A stretch of 64,000 bases of DNA from Epinephelus fuscoguttatus (taxonomy: Eukaryota > Chordata > Actinopteri > Perciformes > Serranidae), in the NCBI RefSeq assembly GCF_011397635.1, contig NC_064761.1, positions 30,235,643 to 30,299,642 of the forward strand, written 5' to 3'. Both the position numbers and the translations under genes were made by a program. Positions within the stretch are counted from its first letter, which is position 1. Each line of letters starts with the position of its first letter. The notes under the pieces are model-generated. The model did not search any database, was not told where the DNA came from, and worked only from the letters and a program-made list of their open reading frames with translations. This document shows, piece after piece, positions 22,753 to 34,600 of this stretch.

Positions 22753-23081
22753 GGGGCGGCAGTAACTCAGTCCATAGGGACTTGGGTTGGGAACCGGAAG
22801 GTCGTCTGTTCAAGTCCCTGTCCGGACCAAAATATGGAGTGTGGACTGGTGGCTGGAGAGGTGCCAGTTCACCTCCTGAGCACTGCCGAGGTGCCCCTGA
22901 GCAAAGCACTGAACCCCCAACCGCTCAGAGCGTCTGTCATGGGCAGCCCACTCTGACATCTCTCCACTTAGAGCATGTATAGGTCCTGTTTGTGCATGTG
23001 TGTGTTTGGACCTGTGTGTAATTCACAAACAGAGTGAAAAATTGAATTTCCCCTCTGGGATTAATAAAGTATATTAAAAAA
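22753..23081 (+). mobile_element. tRNA-derived SINE with LINE-like 3' tail
   Basis: The head GGGGCGGCAGTAACTCAGTC and the B-box-like GTTCAAGTCCC about 45 bases later are a tRNA-type RNA polymerase III promoter. The body includes CCTGAGCACTGCCGAGGTGC. The tail TTTCCCCTCTGGGATTAATA is followed by AAAGT and an A-run. I know this as an abundant SINE of percomorph fish. A 7-bp AAATGTA flanks both sides (22741 and 23082), a possible target duplication. The element splits a copy of the uqcrh 3' UTR. Confidence 0.85.
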
Positions 23082-23136
23082 AAATGTATACTATGCTGTA
23101 TCTGCTCGTGAATATTTAACAAGGTGGCCTGAGTCC
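23082..23136 (+). pseudogene. Relic of the uqcrh 3' UTR, first part
   Basis: AAATGTATACT, CTGTATCTGC, GAATATTTAA and AGGTGGCCTGAGTC align with 19083-19133 in the uqcrh 3' UTR. Only UTR sequence is seen here; no copy of the last coding exon was found. It continues after the inserted element at about 23515. Confidence 0.65.
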
Positions 23137-23490
23137 TGTGGTGGCAAAACAACTATTTAATGAACAGTTTAAAGAAAAAAGTCTTCACACGTCGGCTGTC
23201 TTTCTTGAGTTTTAATAAGCATTCATGAATGGAGACACTCACACATACAACCGCATGAACAGTCAGTCAGTAAGAGTGCCTAGCAAGTCTTCTCGCTCTG
23301 CTATCTTTATAGTTCCCATAACACATGCACATCAACAGTCAAAATATGTGGCGCCTTGACATTCCTAAAACACAACATCTCTTGAGACTAACAAGGACAC
23401 GTGTTGTCCTCCCTGGCTCATAATCTTGGTGTCTCTCACTGCTGTCACAGTAGGGGTTAAATGAGCACCACACATCATTAGGATACAACA
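23137..23490 (-). mobile_element. Probable solo LTR
   Basis: The segment starts TGTGGTGGCAAAACAAC and ends GGATACAACA, so both strands begin TG and end CA, as LTRs do. It interrupts the uqcrh 3' UTR relic. Read on the minus strand it has an ATTAAA-like signal in its second half. No internal retroviral or Gypsy coding region is present, hence solo LTR. I see no clear 5-bp target duplication, which weakens the call. Confidence 0.4.
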
Positions 23491-23514
23491 CATTATAGTT
23501 TAAAGGTGTTTAAA

Positions 23515-23600
23515 TACCCGAACATTTTATTGGCTTGAAAACTGACCTTTGTGTCACAACTTTATTTGATGATTCTATTTATATTTTGGTAGGCCTAAAG
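23515..23600 (+). pseudogene. Relic downstream of uqcrh, second part
   Basis: AACATTTTATTGGCTTGA, CCTTTGTGT, CAACTTTATTT and GATTCTATTT align with 19136-19205, continuing the duplicated uqcrh 3' region beyond the inserted LTR-like piece. Confidence 0.6.
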
Positions 23601-24910
23601 TAAATCATTTAAACACTATCCTTGAACAGTCAGCCTGACCTGAACTTAAGAAATGATTGTCACCGCCTTTTTTTTTTAAAAATACTGTAATTGATGAAAA
23701 TCAAAGCCTTTGCAAGCCTGTGAATGCCTGTTTTCTTTGTAACTGACAAGAAAAACATTTTTTAATGCCTATTTATTTTTCAGTGGAACTTTTTCAGTGC
23801 CAAAGTTTCCCTTCAATGCTTAAACTTACTGTCACTGTTCTGACTCCATATATCATCCCTGTCTCAAACTACAGGACGAGTGAAGGGTCATTGGGACATT
23901 AGGTCAAATGGTTCAGTATAACTACACTGAGTTTATTGTCTTGTCTCAGCTTTTGTTTTTCTTCTGAGCAATAGCTGTGAACCCACATAATCAAAATTGC
24001 ATGTCCTCAGTGGTGTGACATCATGTAGGTGGGTGGGACAGGAAATTGCAATGCATAAGGTGAGGAAAATGACACAAGCTTTAGCTAGTTTTCTGTCACA
24101 TTCACCCAAAGCGTGTTTGGATGACAAACGGATGACGATGATGACGAACACTCTCAGAGAATCCTGACTTAGCCAAAAAAAATAAATAACTGTAAGGAGT
24201 CATAGCTTAGGAGTGAATTGCTTTTCAGAGCAACTCTGAGCAAAGAAGGGACAGAAACTTTTACCGCAGTGAGGAGGTGTGGTTGACCCTGTTGTTCAGT
24301 ATGATGCATTCTTTTAACAGATGTGACCATTTTATTTCTGGTGTTGTATTGTTATATTATATTGTGTGAGTACCCCTAATGAGATCAACCTGTTTGTGTT
24401 TCCACCAGTTTCTCCTTTGATTAAGAAACTCTTAAGCCTCATAAAAGTCCTCCTCCCTGCTCCTTACAGTTTTTCACCTTTGGAGCTCTTTAAAGCTTTG
24501 TGAACAACTTCTATCTTTATAAGGACCTAGTCTTAATTTTAAGGGGAAATTCTAAGAAAATGTCACAACTCTAAGAATTTCTTACATTTTCAGCACTCTT
24601 TGTACTAGGAAGCTTCATGAGTGGCCCCTGATTGTTTGAATTTATGGCAAAAAGCTTACAGAAGGAGGAAATTGTTTTAGTTAGGTCTTGAGTAGCAGCG
24701 TTTTGAATCAGCTGTAAAGACACAGCATGGACACATTTATCCAGATCCTGACTTTGTAATTGTCTTAATGTGGCTGTTATTACTGGTTGCACAAAACACC
24801 TTGAGTTAAGATTTTCCTTAAAGTCTGAGTTAAGGTTTCCTCAAGATAAAATCGAGTGCACAAAACACCCTTAAGTCTTCTCCCTAAGCTTTCCTTAAAG
24901 TGTTCACTTA
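23601..24910. other. Intergenic, nothing coding recognised
   Basis: Decayed repeat sequence. An inverted pair GGTTGCACAAAACACCTTGA (about 24784) and GCACAAAACACCCTTAAG (about 24857) recalls a common fish miniature element. There are no exons, and in particular no NSUN4-like methyltransferase motifs. Confidence 0.4.
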
Positions 24911-25280
24911 AGTATAATGGTTTTCTCCTTGTCTTGGTCTTGTACTGGGGACATCTGGGGCCAGCCCACTGACCATCCCAAGAGTTAGAACAAAACATGG
25001 CAAAGCAGCACCTCCAAGATGATGTTAGACAAGTTTGGGCTCTGACCACTTTTAGATCAAAGATAAAAAACTATATATATTTTTAGACTGCCTGTTCCAC
25101 CCTTTAATTACTGCAACCTTATTTTCAATTTTAAATCATCCCTTTATCTTTGCACTTCTTGTCCGCACATTTGCTATTTTTAATGGTGATTTTTTTTTAT
25201 ATTGTGAATCATTTAGTAATTAATTTAACCTTTTGTATCTTGTTTTTTCTCTTTACTCTTTTATTGTATGTTTTATATTA
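24911..25280. repeat. Direct duplication, second copy
   Basis: Matches 21354-21730 in the same orientation over about 350 bp, with indels. Confidence 0.8.
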
Positions 25281-25684
25281 CAGAAGGAGGAAATCCAAAA
25301 ACCGTCCCAATCACGTGTTGCATCCTTGAATTTAAGGGAAGTGGGCCTGAAAAGTCCTTTAAAATCACTGAATTTGATTTAACAGTGTGTGGGATCCCTG
25401 AAAATGACTCACTGGCGCCATCTATGTTTCAAACGTTATTACTCAGCAACATAAACCCCGCCTGCTTACCGGGTCTCCCGCTGCAGTTGCTGCAATTTGA
25501 TGAAATGTCCCTGTTTGTATCCTCGAGCTGACTGAGCTCCACCATGAATATATAACCAGGTGAGCTGACCACCTCCAGTTGTTGACGTAGGTCTGACAAG
25601 TCAAACAACCCACATGACCCAACTTGTCTCCGTAGTCTCAACGTTAATCCTCGTGCTTGGACAGACAAGACAACGAGGGACACC
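25281..25684 (+). promoter_or_regulatory. faah: faah upstream region (segment S3)
   Basis: Contains the third copy of the duplicated intergenic pieces (25399-25560) and then a GC-richer stretch leading to the start codon. The 5' UTR presumably starts between 25560 and 25650. There is no clear TATA box. That the faah promoter itself belongs to the duplicated family implies the same sequence after uqcrh (S1) is an old promoter copy. Confidence 0.4.
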
Positions 25685-28600
25685 ATGGATTACGTTATGC
25701 AGTTTCTTCAGGGAGTGGAGCTGGACACCAAGACAGCAGGGCTGCTGACAGTCGCTGCCTGCAGTGTGGGAGCTCTGGTGCTGCTGGTGCAGAAGGTCCA
25801 CACACACCGGGACGCGGAAGACAAGATCCGCAGAGCCAGGCAGCACCGGGCGGACACCCTGCAGCGGGCGGAACAAACTGTTCTCCAGTACAAGAAGATG
25901 GTGAGAGCGCCAGAGCCTGTCGGGAGGGGAAGTTAAGACACAGTTGTCTAGAGGCTTGTTGTTTCCTATTATTATTGTTATTATTATCATCATCATTCTG
26001 TATCAAATCTGCTGCCTCTAAGTTTGCAACGTAAGGTCACATTAAAATGTCCTATGAGACAGGGGCATGTTTAGAATTAGAGGACACAGGGGGCCTTAGC
26101 CCGGGTGTCTGTAGGGGGGTCCTTGGTCTGACAAGTATGACAAACTGTGCATTCTCCACTGCCTTTAAGAGGCAAAAACAAATGAAATAAAATAAATCCA
26201 GAGGACACGGCCATGCTTTTTAACCACTACTTGCTTTATTTGTCAAAACACCTGGGAATTTATATGATACTTATGATTATGATGCGTTTTTATGCACTCT
26301 GGCATCTTATTTACCCTTAAATGTGTCCCTTCCCCTCTAGATTAATGAAAAATTGTGATTTAAAAAATAGTAGTAATTGTCAGTAATAAGCACTGAGTAG
26401 AAATAGAATACTTTGCAATTACTGTCACTAAAATTTAGCGGATTTTGAAGTGATTGTACTTGAGTATTATCCATTTTATGTTGCTTTATATTTGCACTCC
26501 ACTACATCTCAGAGGGAAATACTATACTTTTACTTCACTACATTACTTTTTCACTTTAGTTACCTTAATACAAAATATAATCAACTGATAATTATGTGCA
26601 TATAAACACACAAAATGAGCTGCTTGAATGACATAGAGGACCCAAAACTTGTGTTTTGATCAACACATATCATATTTTGGGGGCCTTTAGTGCACGAAGG
26701 GAAAGACAGATTAATTGAGTTTGAACCCGGGCTCTTCTTTGTGGACTCTGCATGTACTCCTCGTGTCAACGTGGGTTATCTCCAGATACACTGGCTTCTT
26801 TCCACAGTCTAAAGACATGCAGGTTAGGTTAATTTGTAACTCCAAATCGGCCATTAATTCCACCAACCTGTCCAGGGTGTTCCCTGCTTCTTGCCCAGTC
26901 CCCCCGCGACCCCAACAGGATATACAGTTACGGAAAATGAATGAATATTAAGTTTATTAAAATATGTTGTCTTCATATTTCGATCTGGGGCTATCAATTA
27001 AACATTCAAGGCTGATGCCTCAGAGGCCCAGACCTAACAACACCACTGCTGTAATGGATCTTTAATTCAATGTAAGCTATAAATTGTAAGATATTTGTAC
27101 TAGGGCTGCAATGATTAGTCGACTAATCGATGACTAATCGACTATTAAAATAATCGGTGACTATTTTAGTAGTCGACTAATCGGTTTGAGTCATTTTTCA
27201 CAGAAAAGTACTATAAAAGTCCCCAAAATACTCTTACTGCAGCTTCTTACGTTCAGATATTGGCAGCTTTACACACTCTCCCATGACGGTGAACTAAAAC
27301 CCTTTGGCGTGAGTACGAAACAAGACATTAGATGACATAATTTTGGGGTTTGGGAGAGACAGACCGACATTTTTCAACATTTTAACACAGTTTTCGATAA
27401 AATGATTAGTCGACTAATTGAAGAAATAATTGACAGATTAGTCGACAGTGAAAATAATCGTTAGCTGCAGCCCTAATTTGTACACACATTTAAGGGATTG
27501 GTTTATATTTCATTTGTCCAAGGCTAGAATAATTAGTTGCTGATGGTTGAATTCCATTTAGCTGCTTCAGTGTCCTGGTATTGTGCTCACTGCCATGGCT
27601 CTCTGGGACAATGGAATACAACAGAGCTATCTTTAATGTTATTAATAGCCTAACATCAGTTATTTTCCTTAAATGCCACGTCAAAAAGTCTGCAGTGAAA
27701 AAGGGCTATAGATTAGTCAGTTGACAGAAAATTAATTGGCAACTATTTCAGTAGTTGTTGGTTTTTGTTTTTTTTTAAACAAATAAGCCCCAAATTTAGT
27801 TGTTCCAGCTGCTGACATTTTCCTCTGCTGTTTGTCAAATCTGATCTTTAGACTGATCTTTGGACTGTTTATTAACAATTTGAAGATGTCACCAGCCATA
27901 TATAATGAATTCCACCAGTATTTTCTGACATTCTATAAACAGAATTGATTAATTAAAAATAATCTGCAGGTTAGTTGATAATCAAAATAATAGTTTGCCC
28001 TATATTTGTCATCTGTGAAGAACTTTCAGCCAATTTAAAAAAGGATAATTATTGCCTAGTGCATAAACTAATTTTTTTTATATGTTCGTGTGTGTGTCCT
28101 CTAGCATCCGGTGACCAACTCTGCCTGTATCTTGTCGCTGTCCCTGTCTGAATTGACAAACAAGCTGCAGGATGGTTCACTGAGCCCTGAGGAAGTGTTG
28201 TACTGCTACATGGAAAAGGTTCAAAACCAACAGAAAACATTGTTATTTTCATTATCACAAATTTCTCAATGTCTCATTAACTCCACATGCAAATGTATAC
28301 TAACTTAGTTTACGTACTGACACATTTCTTATTATGTAGGTTAATTATTTATCATTACAAGAGCACTTTTGCATGCACCCTTGTACAGTTGTGCCATTTG
28401 TTAAAGGCTTTTGGCTCAAAGTAGACCAAGTGCATATTGATTTACTTGCTTGTACATTTTTTACTCTGTTTTCATGTTTTACATAACCAGACTTTCAGAG
28501 GGAAGGTGTGAATATGAACCTGTATGATTTTTCTTTTCTCACAGACTCTGACTGTGAACAAAGATCTGAACTGCTGCACAGGGATCTTGTTGGAGAGTTT

Positions 28601-31600
28601 TGACCTGGTGAAAACAGTTGCCACCAAAAAGGAAGGTCTCTTGTATGGAGTTCCAGTTAGCATCAAAGAAAACTTTTCATATAAGGTATTTCATAGTTGT
28701 TAATTATCTGCATCTTTAGATAGATTTTTAGTGTCCCTAAAGGGCAGATTTGTTTCATATGAACATCACTACATTTGTACAGAGTACACAGTGTTTTAGT
28801 TACCAGAGGAATTAAAAAGCAAAATGGCAGAGGGGACACAACTTTTTCCATCGAAGTGTCCTATATCTGCTACCACACAGGATAGGAGTAAAACATAGGT
28901 TGAGGGGGCGTCCATTGTCCATGTGTTACGATGATTGGCATGCAAGTGATGACTCTGTCACTCGTTGGGGATTAGGACTACATTCACCTTTTGGTTAGCA
29001 GTTCAGTAAGGGACAGCTTGTTGCTGTTCGAGACAGTTAATATGCTGAGGATGTCACTCGTAAAACTGTTATGGCGGTCTCGTTTTGTGTTTTTATCTAA
29101 CACTGCTGTCTTTCCCTGTGTTTCTTTTACAACACAAGAATACAGACAGTTCTTGCGGTGTGATCATTTACCTGGACAAGCCTGCTCAGAAGGACGGCGT
29201 GCTTGTTGAAGTTCTGAAGAGACAAGGAGCCATCCCCTTCGTGAAGACCAACGTGCCCCAAACGATGCTAAAGTTAATAAGTTCTCAATCAAGTTAGCAC
29301 AGTGATAAGCTGTGAAGTAACAAGGGCTGAGGGCTGTACTGAAGGTCATTTGAGACATTCGAAAGAGGCTTCAATTGTCTGTCATATTTTATAACGTCAT
29401 TACCTTAAAAAGAATTAGAAACGTGCAAAATTTGGACAGGTTTACATAAAGTGATTCATCGGATCAAATTAATTATTATTATTATTATTTTTTTGCCACG
29501 ACTAATGCCGGCGCAGAGGCATTATGTTTTCAGGTTGTCTGTCTGTACGTTTATCCATCTCATTCTCATTGACGCAGTATCTCAGTAACACCTTGAGGGA
29601 ATTTCTCCAAATTTGGTAGAAATGTCCATTTGGACTTAACAATGAACTGAATTGATTTTGGTGGTCGAAGGTCAAACATCACTGTGGTCTCTCAAAACAT
29701 GTTTTTGGCCATCACTCTTTAATTCATTTGTCATAGTCTTCCCACTGCACAAAAAAAACACTAAACCCTGCAAACATGGCTTTTTAATGTAACAGGAAAG
29801 GTTTTAATTGGCAGTAACTGTAATGTTAGGCCTTTTTACAGAGATGGCGCTATAGGGCCACTACCAAGTCTGTTCTTTGTGCCTTCTTTGCATTTTTACG
29901 CAGAACCAAATGACGGCTATAGCGTGGGATTACACTCTGCAGATTCTTTGCAGAATCAAAAGAGGTGTGACATGTAACACATCAGCATTGGCCTCTATTG
30001 TGACCTGTTAACATACGCGTCAGCAGCACATTGTAAACAACAACAAGGCATTACCTTGTCAACAACAATCATTTACCTTTTCTGTTTTATGGTGGCTGAT
30101 CTAGTCCTCTGCTCGAAGGGTAAAGAGCTGTCAGACCTCATTGTTTTCCCAAATTGTCAACATGTACAGCGGCTGTTCTTCTTTGAGTTAGACGCCAATT
30201 GCTAACAGCTAGTTGTTTTTTTTTAATCTCCTGCTGTGTGTTGCACGCATGACACATTGTCAAATTGTCACCCATGCCACCCATGACCTCGTCCCGCAGA
30301 CTCCCCTGTTTATACAGACTCTCCTGTATCGGTGCTGTTACTAGCTCCCATGGCGGATTAAAGACGTCACCACTTTGTCCTCCATTTCACGATGGTAATC
30401 TCTCCATGATGTCGAATATGACACCAAAAAAACAAAAAACCCACACACAGAAAGATATACTAGTCTGCTGCAGAGCCGTGTACACAGCACTGATCTACTG
30501 GCAATGGGAAAGGATTCTATAGCCTATCTTTAGCAAATTTACCTGAGTTAAAAAAGCTAGTGTACACGTGCTTATTTTGGTTGAAAAGGCATATATGACA
30601 CATTTTCACACAAATGCCTAGTAGGAGAAAACTATGAAGTGATGACATTTTTTTTTTTATTTCTCCAGTTATGAATGCAGTAACCCCATCTATGGGCAGA
30701 CCGTGAACCCCCACAACCTCAAGAAGACCTGCGGAGGTTCGTCCGGTGGGGAGGGGGCTCTCATTGGAGGAGGGGGCTCCATACTTGGTTTAGGCACTGA
30801 CATAGCAGGTAGCGTCCGTATTCCTGCCGCATTCTGCGGGATCTGCGCCTTTAAGCCAACAGCAGGACGGCTAAGGTGAGCGTCTCTGCTCCAGTCAGTT
30901 TTGAATCATCACTACAGAGTCATAACACTTTGCGCTACACTTTAATCTTTGATGTTTTTCTTTGTGTCTTGATTAGTGTAAATGGTGTGACCCCCCTCTA
31001 TCGAGGGCAAAAAACATGTAAGTCACAGCTGCATCATCATTGCCTTCATACTACACGTGTTGTCTGAAAAAAAGTTGTTACTTGTTCTTTTGTTTCTTAT
31101 TAAATTAGTGCAATCAAGTCCTGGACCCATGGCGAGGGATGTGGAAAGTCTGGCCCTGTGTATGCAGGCTTTTCTCTGTGACCACATGTTTTCTTTGGAC
31201 GCCACTGTTCCACCCATACCTTTTAATATGCAGGTGTGTCAACAACAACAACAACAACAAAACAAAGTGAAATGTTTCACAGGGGATTATGTACTGTTTC
31301 TTGAATGGGACCAGTAACTTGCTGGAGTCTCTTCTAGCAACAAAATACTCCAGCACATAGCCCCCAGTAAAACGGTTGAATTGTTGTTTTATCACTTGGT
31401 ATTTGCACAGGTTAAACAAATATCCATCGTGTTACCATTTGTGCACACTTAATCCTCTTATCTAAGTCTCTCCAAGAAAGCAAATAACTGTATGTCCCAT
31501 CACATTTCAACATCACAATGCGTCTGTGCACCCCAGCAAAACCTTTGGGATAACCAAAGCCTCAGCACCTAACCTCAGTAAACAACCTAATGATCTTGTG

Positions 31601-34600
31601 GCTAAATGAGAACACATCCCTGCAGCCGGGTTCCAAATTCCTGTGGGAAGCCTTCCCAGAAGGGTGGAGGCTGCTCTCGTGCTAAGCTTGGTCAAACACA
31701 GATCCCTGTACAAACATAAAGGACGCACAGTGATCACATTGAGATGATAGATGCAATCCAGTGGACTGCTGTAGAAACTGGAATGACTCCTCGTACTAGT
31801 TTTGCCAGAAACAAAAAGATCTTGTCAGGTATTCCTAACTGCAGTTTTCTCTCTTTAGCTAACAGAGATGTTAATCCAATTGTGGTTATTGTCTTGTGAT
31901 GCAAAGAATGAGGGAAGGGACATGATGTTGTGCAAAATGTTCACTTAGGGGTCAGGCACATCATCATCCATATATGTGCTGATTTTTATGTCTCAGCGCC
32001 GCCAATAGGTGTGGCTCCCAATCTTGTAAATGTGATATCTCAAGAAGGCATAGAGGGATCTTCTTCAAATTAGGCACAAACATCCACTTGGTCTCAACGA
32101 TGAACTGATAAGAATTTGGTGGTCAAACTTCAGTGTGACCCCTCATCCATCTTTTTCTCATGAATCAGAATCAGAAATATTTTATTGATCCCCGTGGAGA
32201 AATTGTGGTTGTGGCAAAGAACAGAGACTTAAAAGAAGTAAGAATAAGAGTATGAAATAGAAGTATGCAAATATAAAGCAATAAAATAAAACAGAAATGA
32301 AAATGTACATAAAGGTAAAAAATAGAATGTGCATTATGCTACAGTGTTTAAAACTAGTGTTTAAGATATAAAAATATTAAAAACAAAATATTTATTGTCA
32401 CTGTGCTGAGGCTGGAAGTGTGAAATTTAACTACAATATATACACTAACATGTTAACATGACACTAATTGTATAGATCTTCTGTGCTGCCGGGTTAAAGA
32501 TGTGTGTGAAGCATCAACATTTTAGAATATGTAGTGTCTTTACAGCAACATCCGTATTTAAAGCATTGTTATATGTCATGCCTACATATGAGTCCGAACA
32601 GACATGGATGTAAACTATAACTGCAATTTGACTGGTTTGCGGTAGCCGCTGGGTGGTAATTCTAGTTCTGTGACTCAAAAAAGTCCTGGATCTGGCCCTC
32701 TGACAGAAAGCAAAGCACCTAATTTGGAGAGATTCAAGGAGAATTTAACAGGGTTATGAGTAGAAAAGGCACAGGCACACTGACGCCCACAAATGAAACC
32801 TGCAGTTAATTGCCAGTAGGGTTCACCTATTCTTTCACTGTGTCTTAATTAAAGTAAATTAAAGCCTTATAAAAGCTTCAATCTCCTAACCACGCATATT
32901 TATTAGTTATGTACCAAAAAACATTTATGTGTGTTTCCACTCAAATGTCTTAACTGACAGAATGAAAATATCTTCTCCTCAGATGTACCAGAGTGCCGAA
33001 CCTCTCAGGATTGGTTACTTGGAAAACGACGGCTACTCAGAAGGGTCTCCAAGCATGGTCAGAGGAGTCAGAGAGGTCAAAGCTCTGTTAGAGAAAGCAG
33101 GGCACACTGTAAGACCACAGTACTCACACACACAAACTCAAACAATGTGATCTACCCCCACATGAAATCTGTGATTTGAGCTATGTGTTTTAATGCTGTC
33201 ACCTTTTTGGTCATTTGTGCCTGTAGTTGGTGCCCTACACTCCTCTGGAGATACCTTACGCTGTAAATGAACTGATAACAAGGGGTGCCTTTGCAGACGG
33301 AATTACCACCTTTTTTGAAAAAATGTGAGTTCAAGTTACCTTCAAAATGTCAGCAAATCAGTCAGTGTCGTCCTTGTTAATAACCTGATTCATTTATGTA
33401 ATTGAAGTGTCAGAGTGTCAGCATATTTACAGCCCGAGAACCAAGTGATGTGAAGGCCCTATTGTAATTCAAGGAATTTTTTTTTTTAATTAATCAAGCT
33501 TCAAAGGTGCCTGGGGTGCTTGAGAACTCCTGAAATTTGGCACTCGCATCAGAAAGGATGAAAATTGTTATTGAATATGAGCCATAGCCTATATAAATTA
33601 ATGGACGTAGCTATGATGATGTCACCAATTGGTGCGACTCCTGTTTTGAAGCACCGAGTTCAGCATTTCGGCCATAACTCTCTTGGTTTTTTGGAGCAAG
33701 AATTGGCCTTATTTCGACGAGAGGGCTGAGCTGTGTAGGAGCAAGGTGTGGATTTGACTTGCAGATTGTAGTGACCGCTCACAGACAGCGTGTCACTCAA
33801 GCAGCCCCACCCTTACATACGTGTAACTTTAAAGGCCTTTGCACACCGAGTCCTTTTTTGTCATCTGAAATTGTTGCACGTTTAAAAAGAAATATGACCT
33901 CATGTTATGTCAGTCCTGTTTGGGCATTAAAACTTTCGGAACAGGCTCAATTTTCTGCATTTTTCGCATCCGTCAGAAACCTTAGGAAACGTTTGTCCAA
34001 GAATCAGTGAAAAAAGTGGCAGCGGGACACAAAGGCGACAAGAGAGAATCATTTCATAACTCAATATAGCTCACTTTTAACGGGTTAGGCAGTAATATTC
34101 AGGTGGATGATGACGAAGAGGAGAAGGATGTGGACACAGAGAGGGAGTGGTGACAGCCAGACAAGTAACTCCGGTGGAGAGAGGCAAAGGAGGAGATGTG
34201 TCTTTTCATTTTGTCACGTATTGCTAATTTTCTCAAGGAAGCGGAATCAGTGTGCAGGGTTTCTGACAACATTATGTAAAGGATCCCTACAGAGGTTGAG
34301 CTCTTTGTTAAAGAGAAAGATCCATTTGTTAAACCAGAAACAGCCTGGAATAGCTCTCGCCAAACCCACCAGATAACCACCAAATAATAAATCATTTTCG
34401 TATCGTAATCCTCGGTGATCCTCTGACTTTTCCTGTAGCACCACCATGAAGTTTACATAGGTGCTTTTAAAAGAGATGTTTTAACCATATTACATTCCTT
34501 TTATGTGAACAGATTGCTCTGTAGCATGATCCCCTATTGTTTCTGTTTTAGGAAGGGAGAACCAGTGGATCCCATCCTCAAAGCACAGTATCAAATTTAC

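Noticed and set aside
22753-22830. Apparent tRNA gene
   Set aside because: The tRNA-like A and B boxes belong to a SINE with a long body and LINE-type tail. A cloverleaf cannot be completed.
25601-26006. Several open frames antisense or out of frame to faah exon 1
   Set aside because: The 25685 frame joins faah exon 2 in phase and has the N-terminal membrane segment. The others are shadows in GC-rich sequence.
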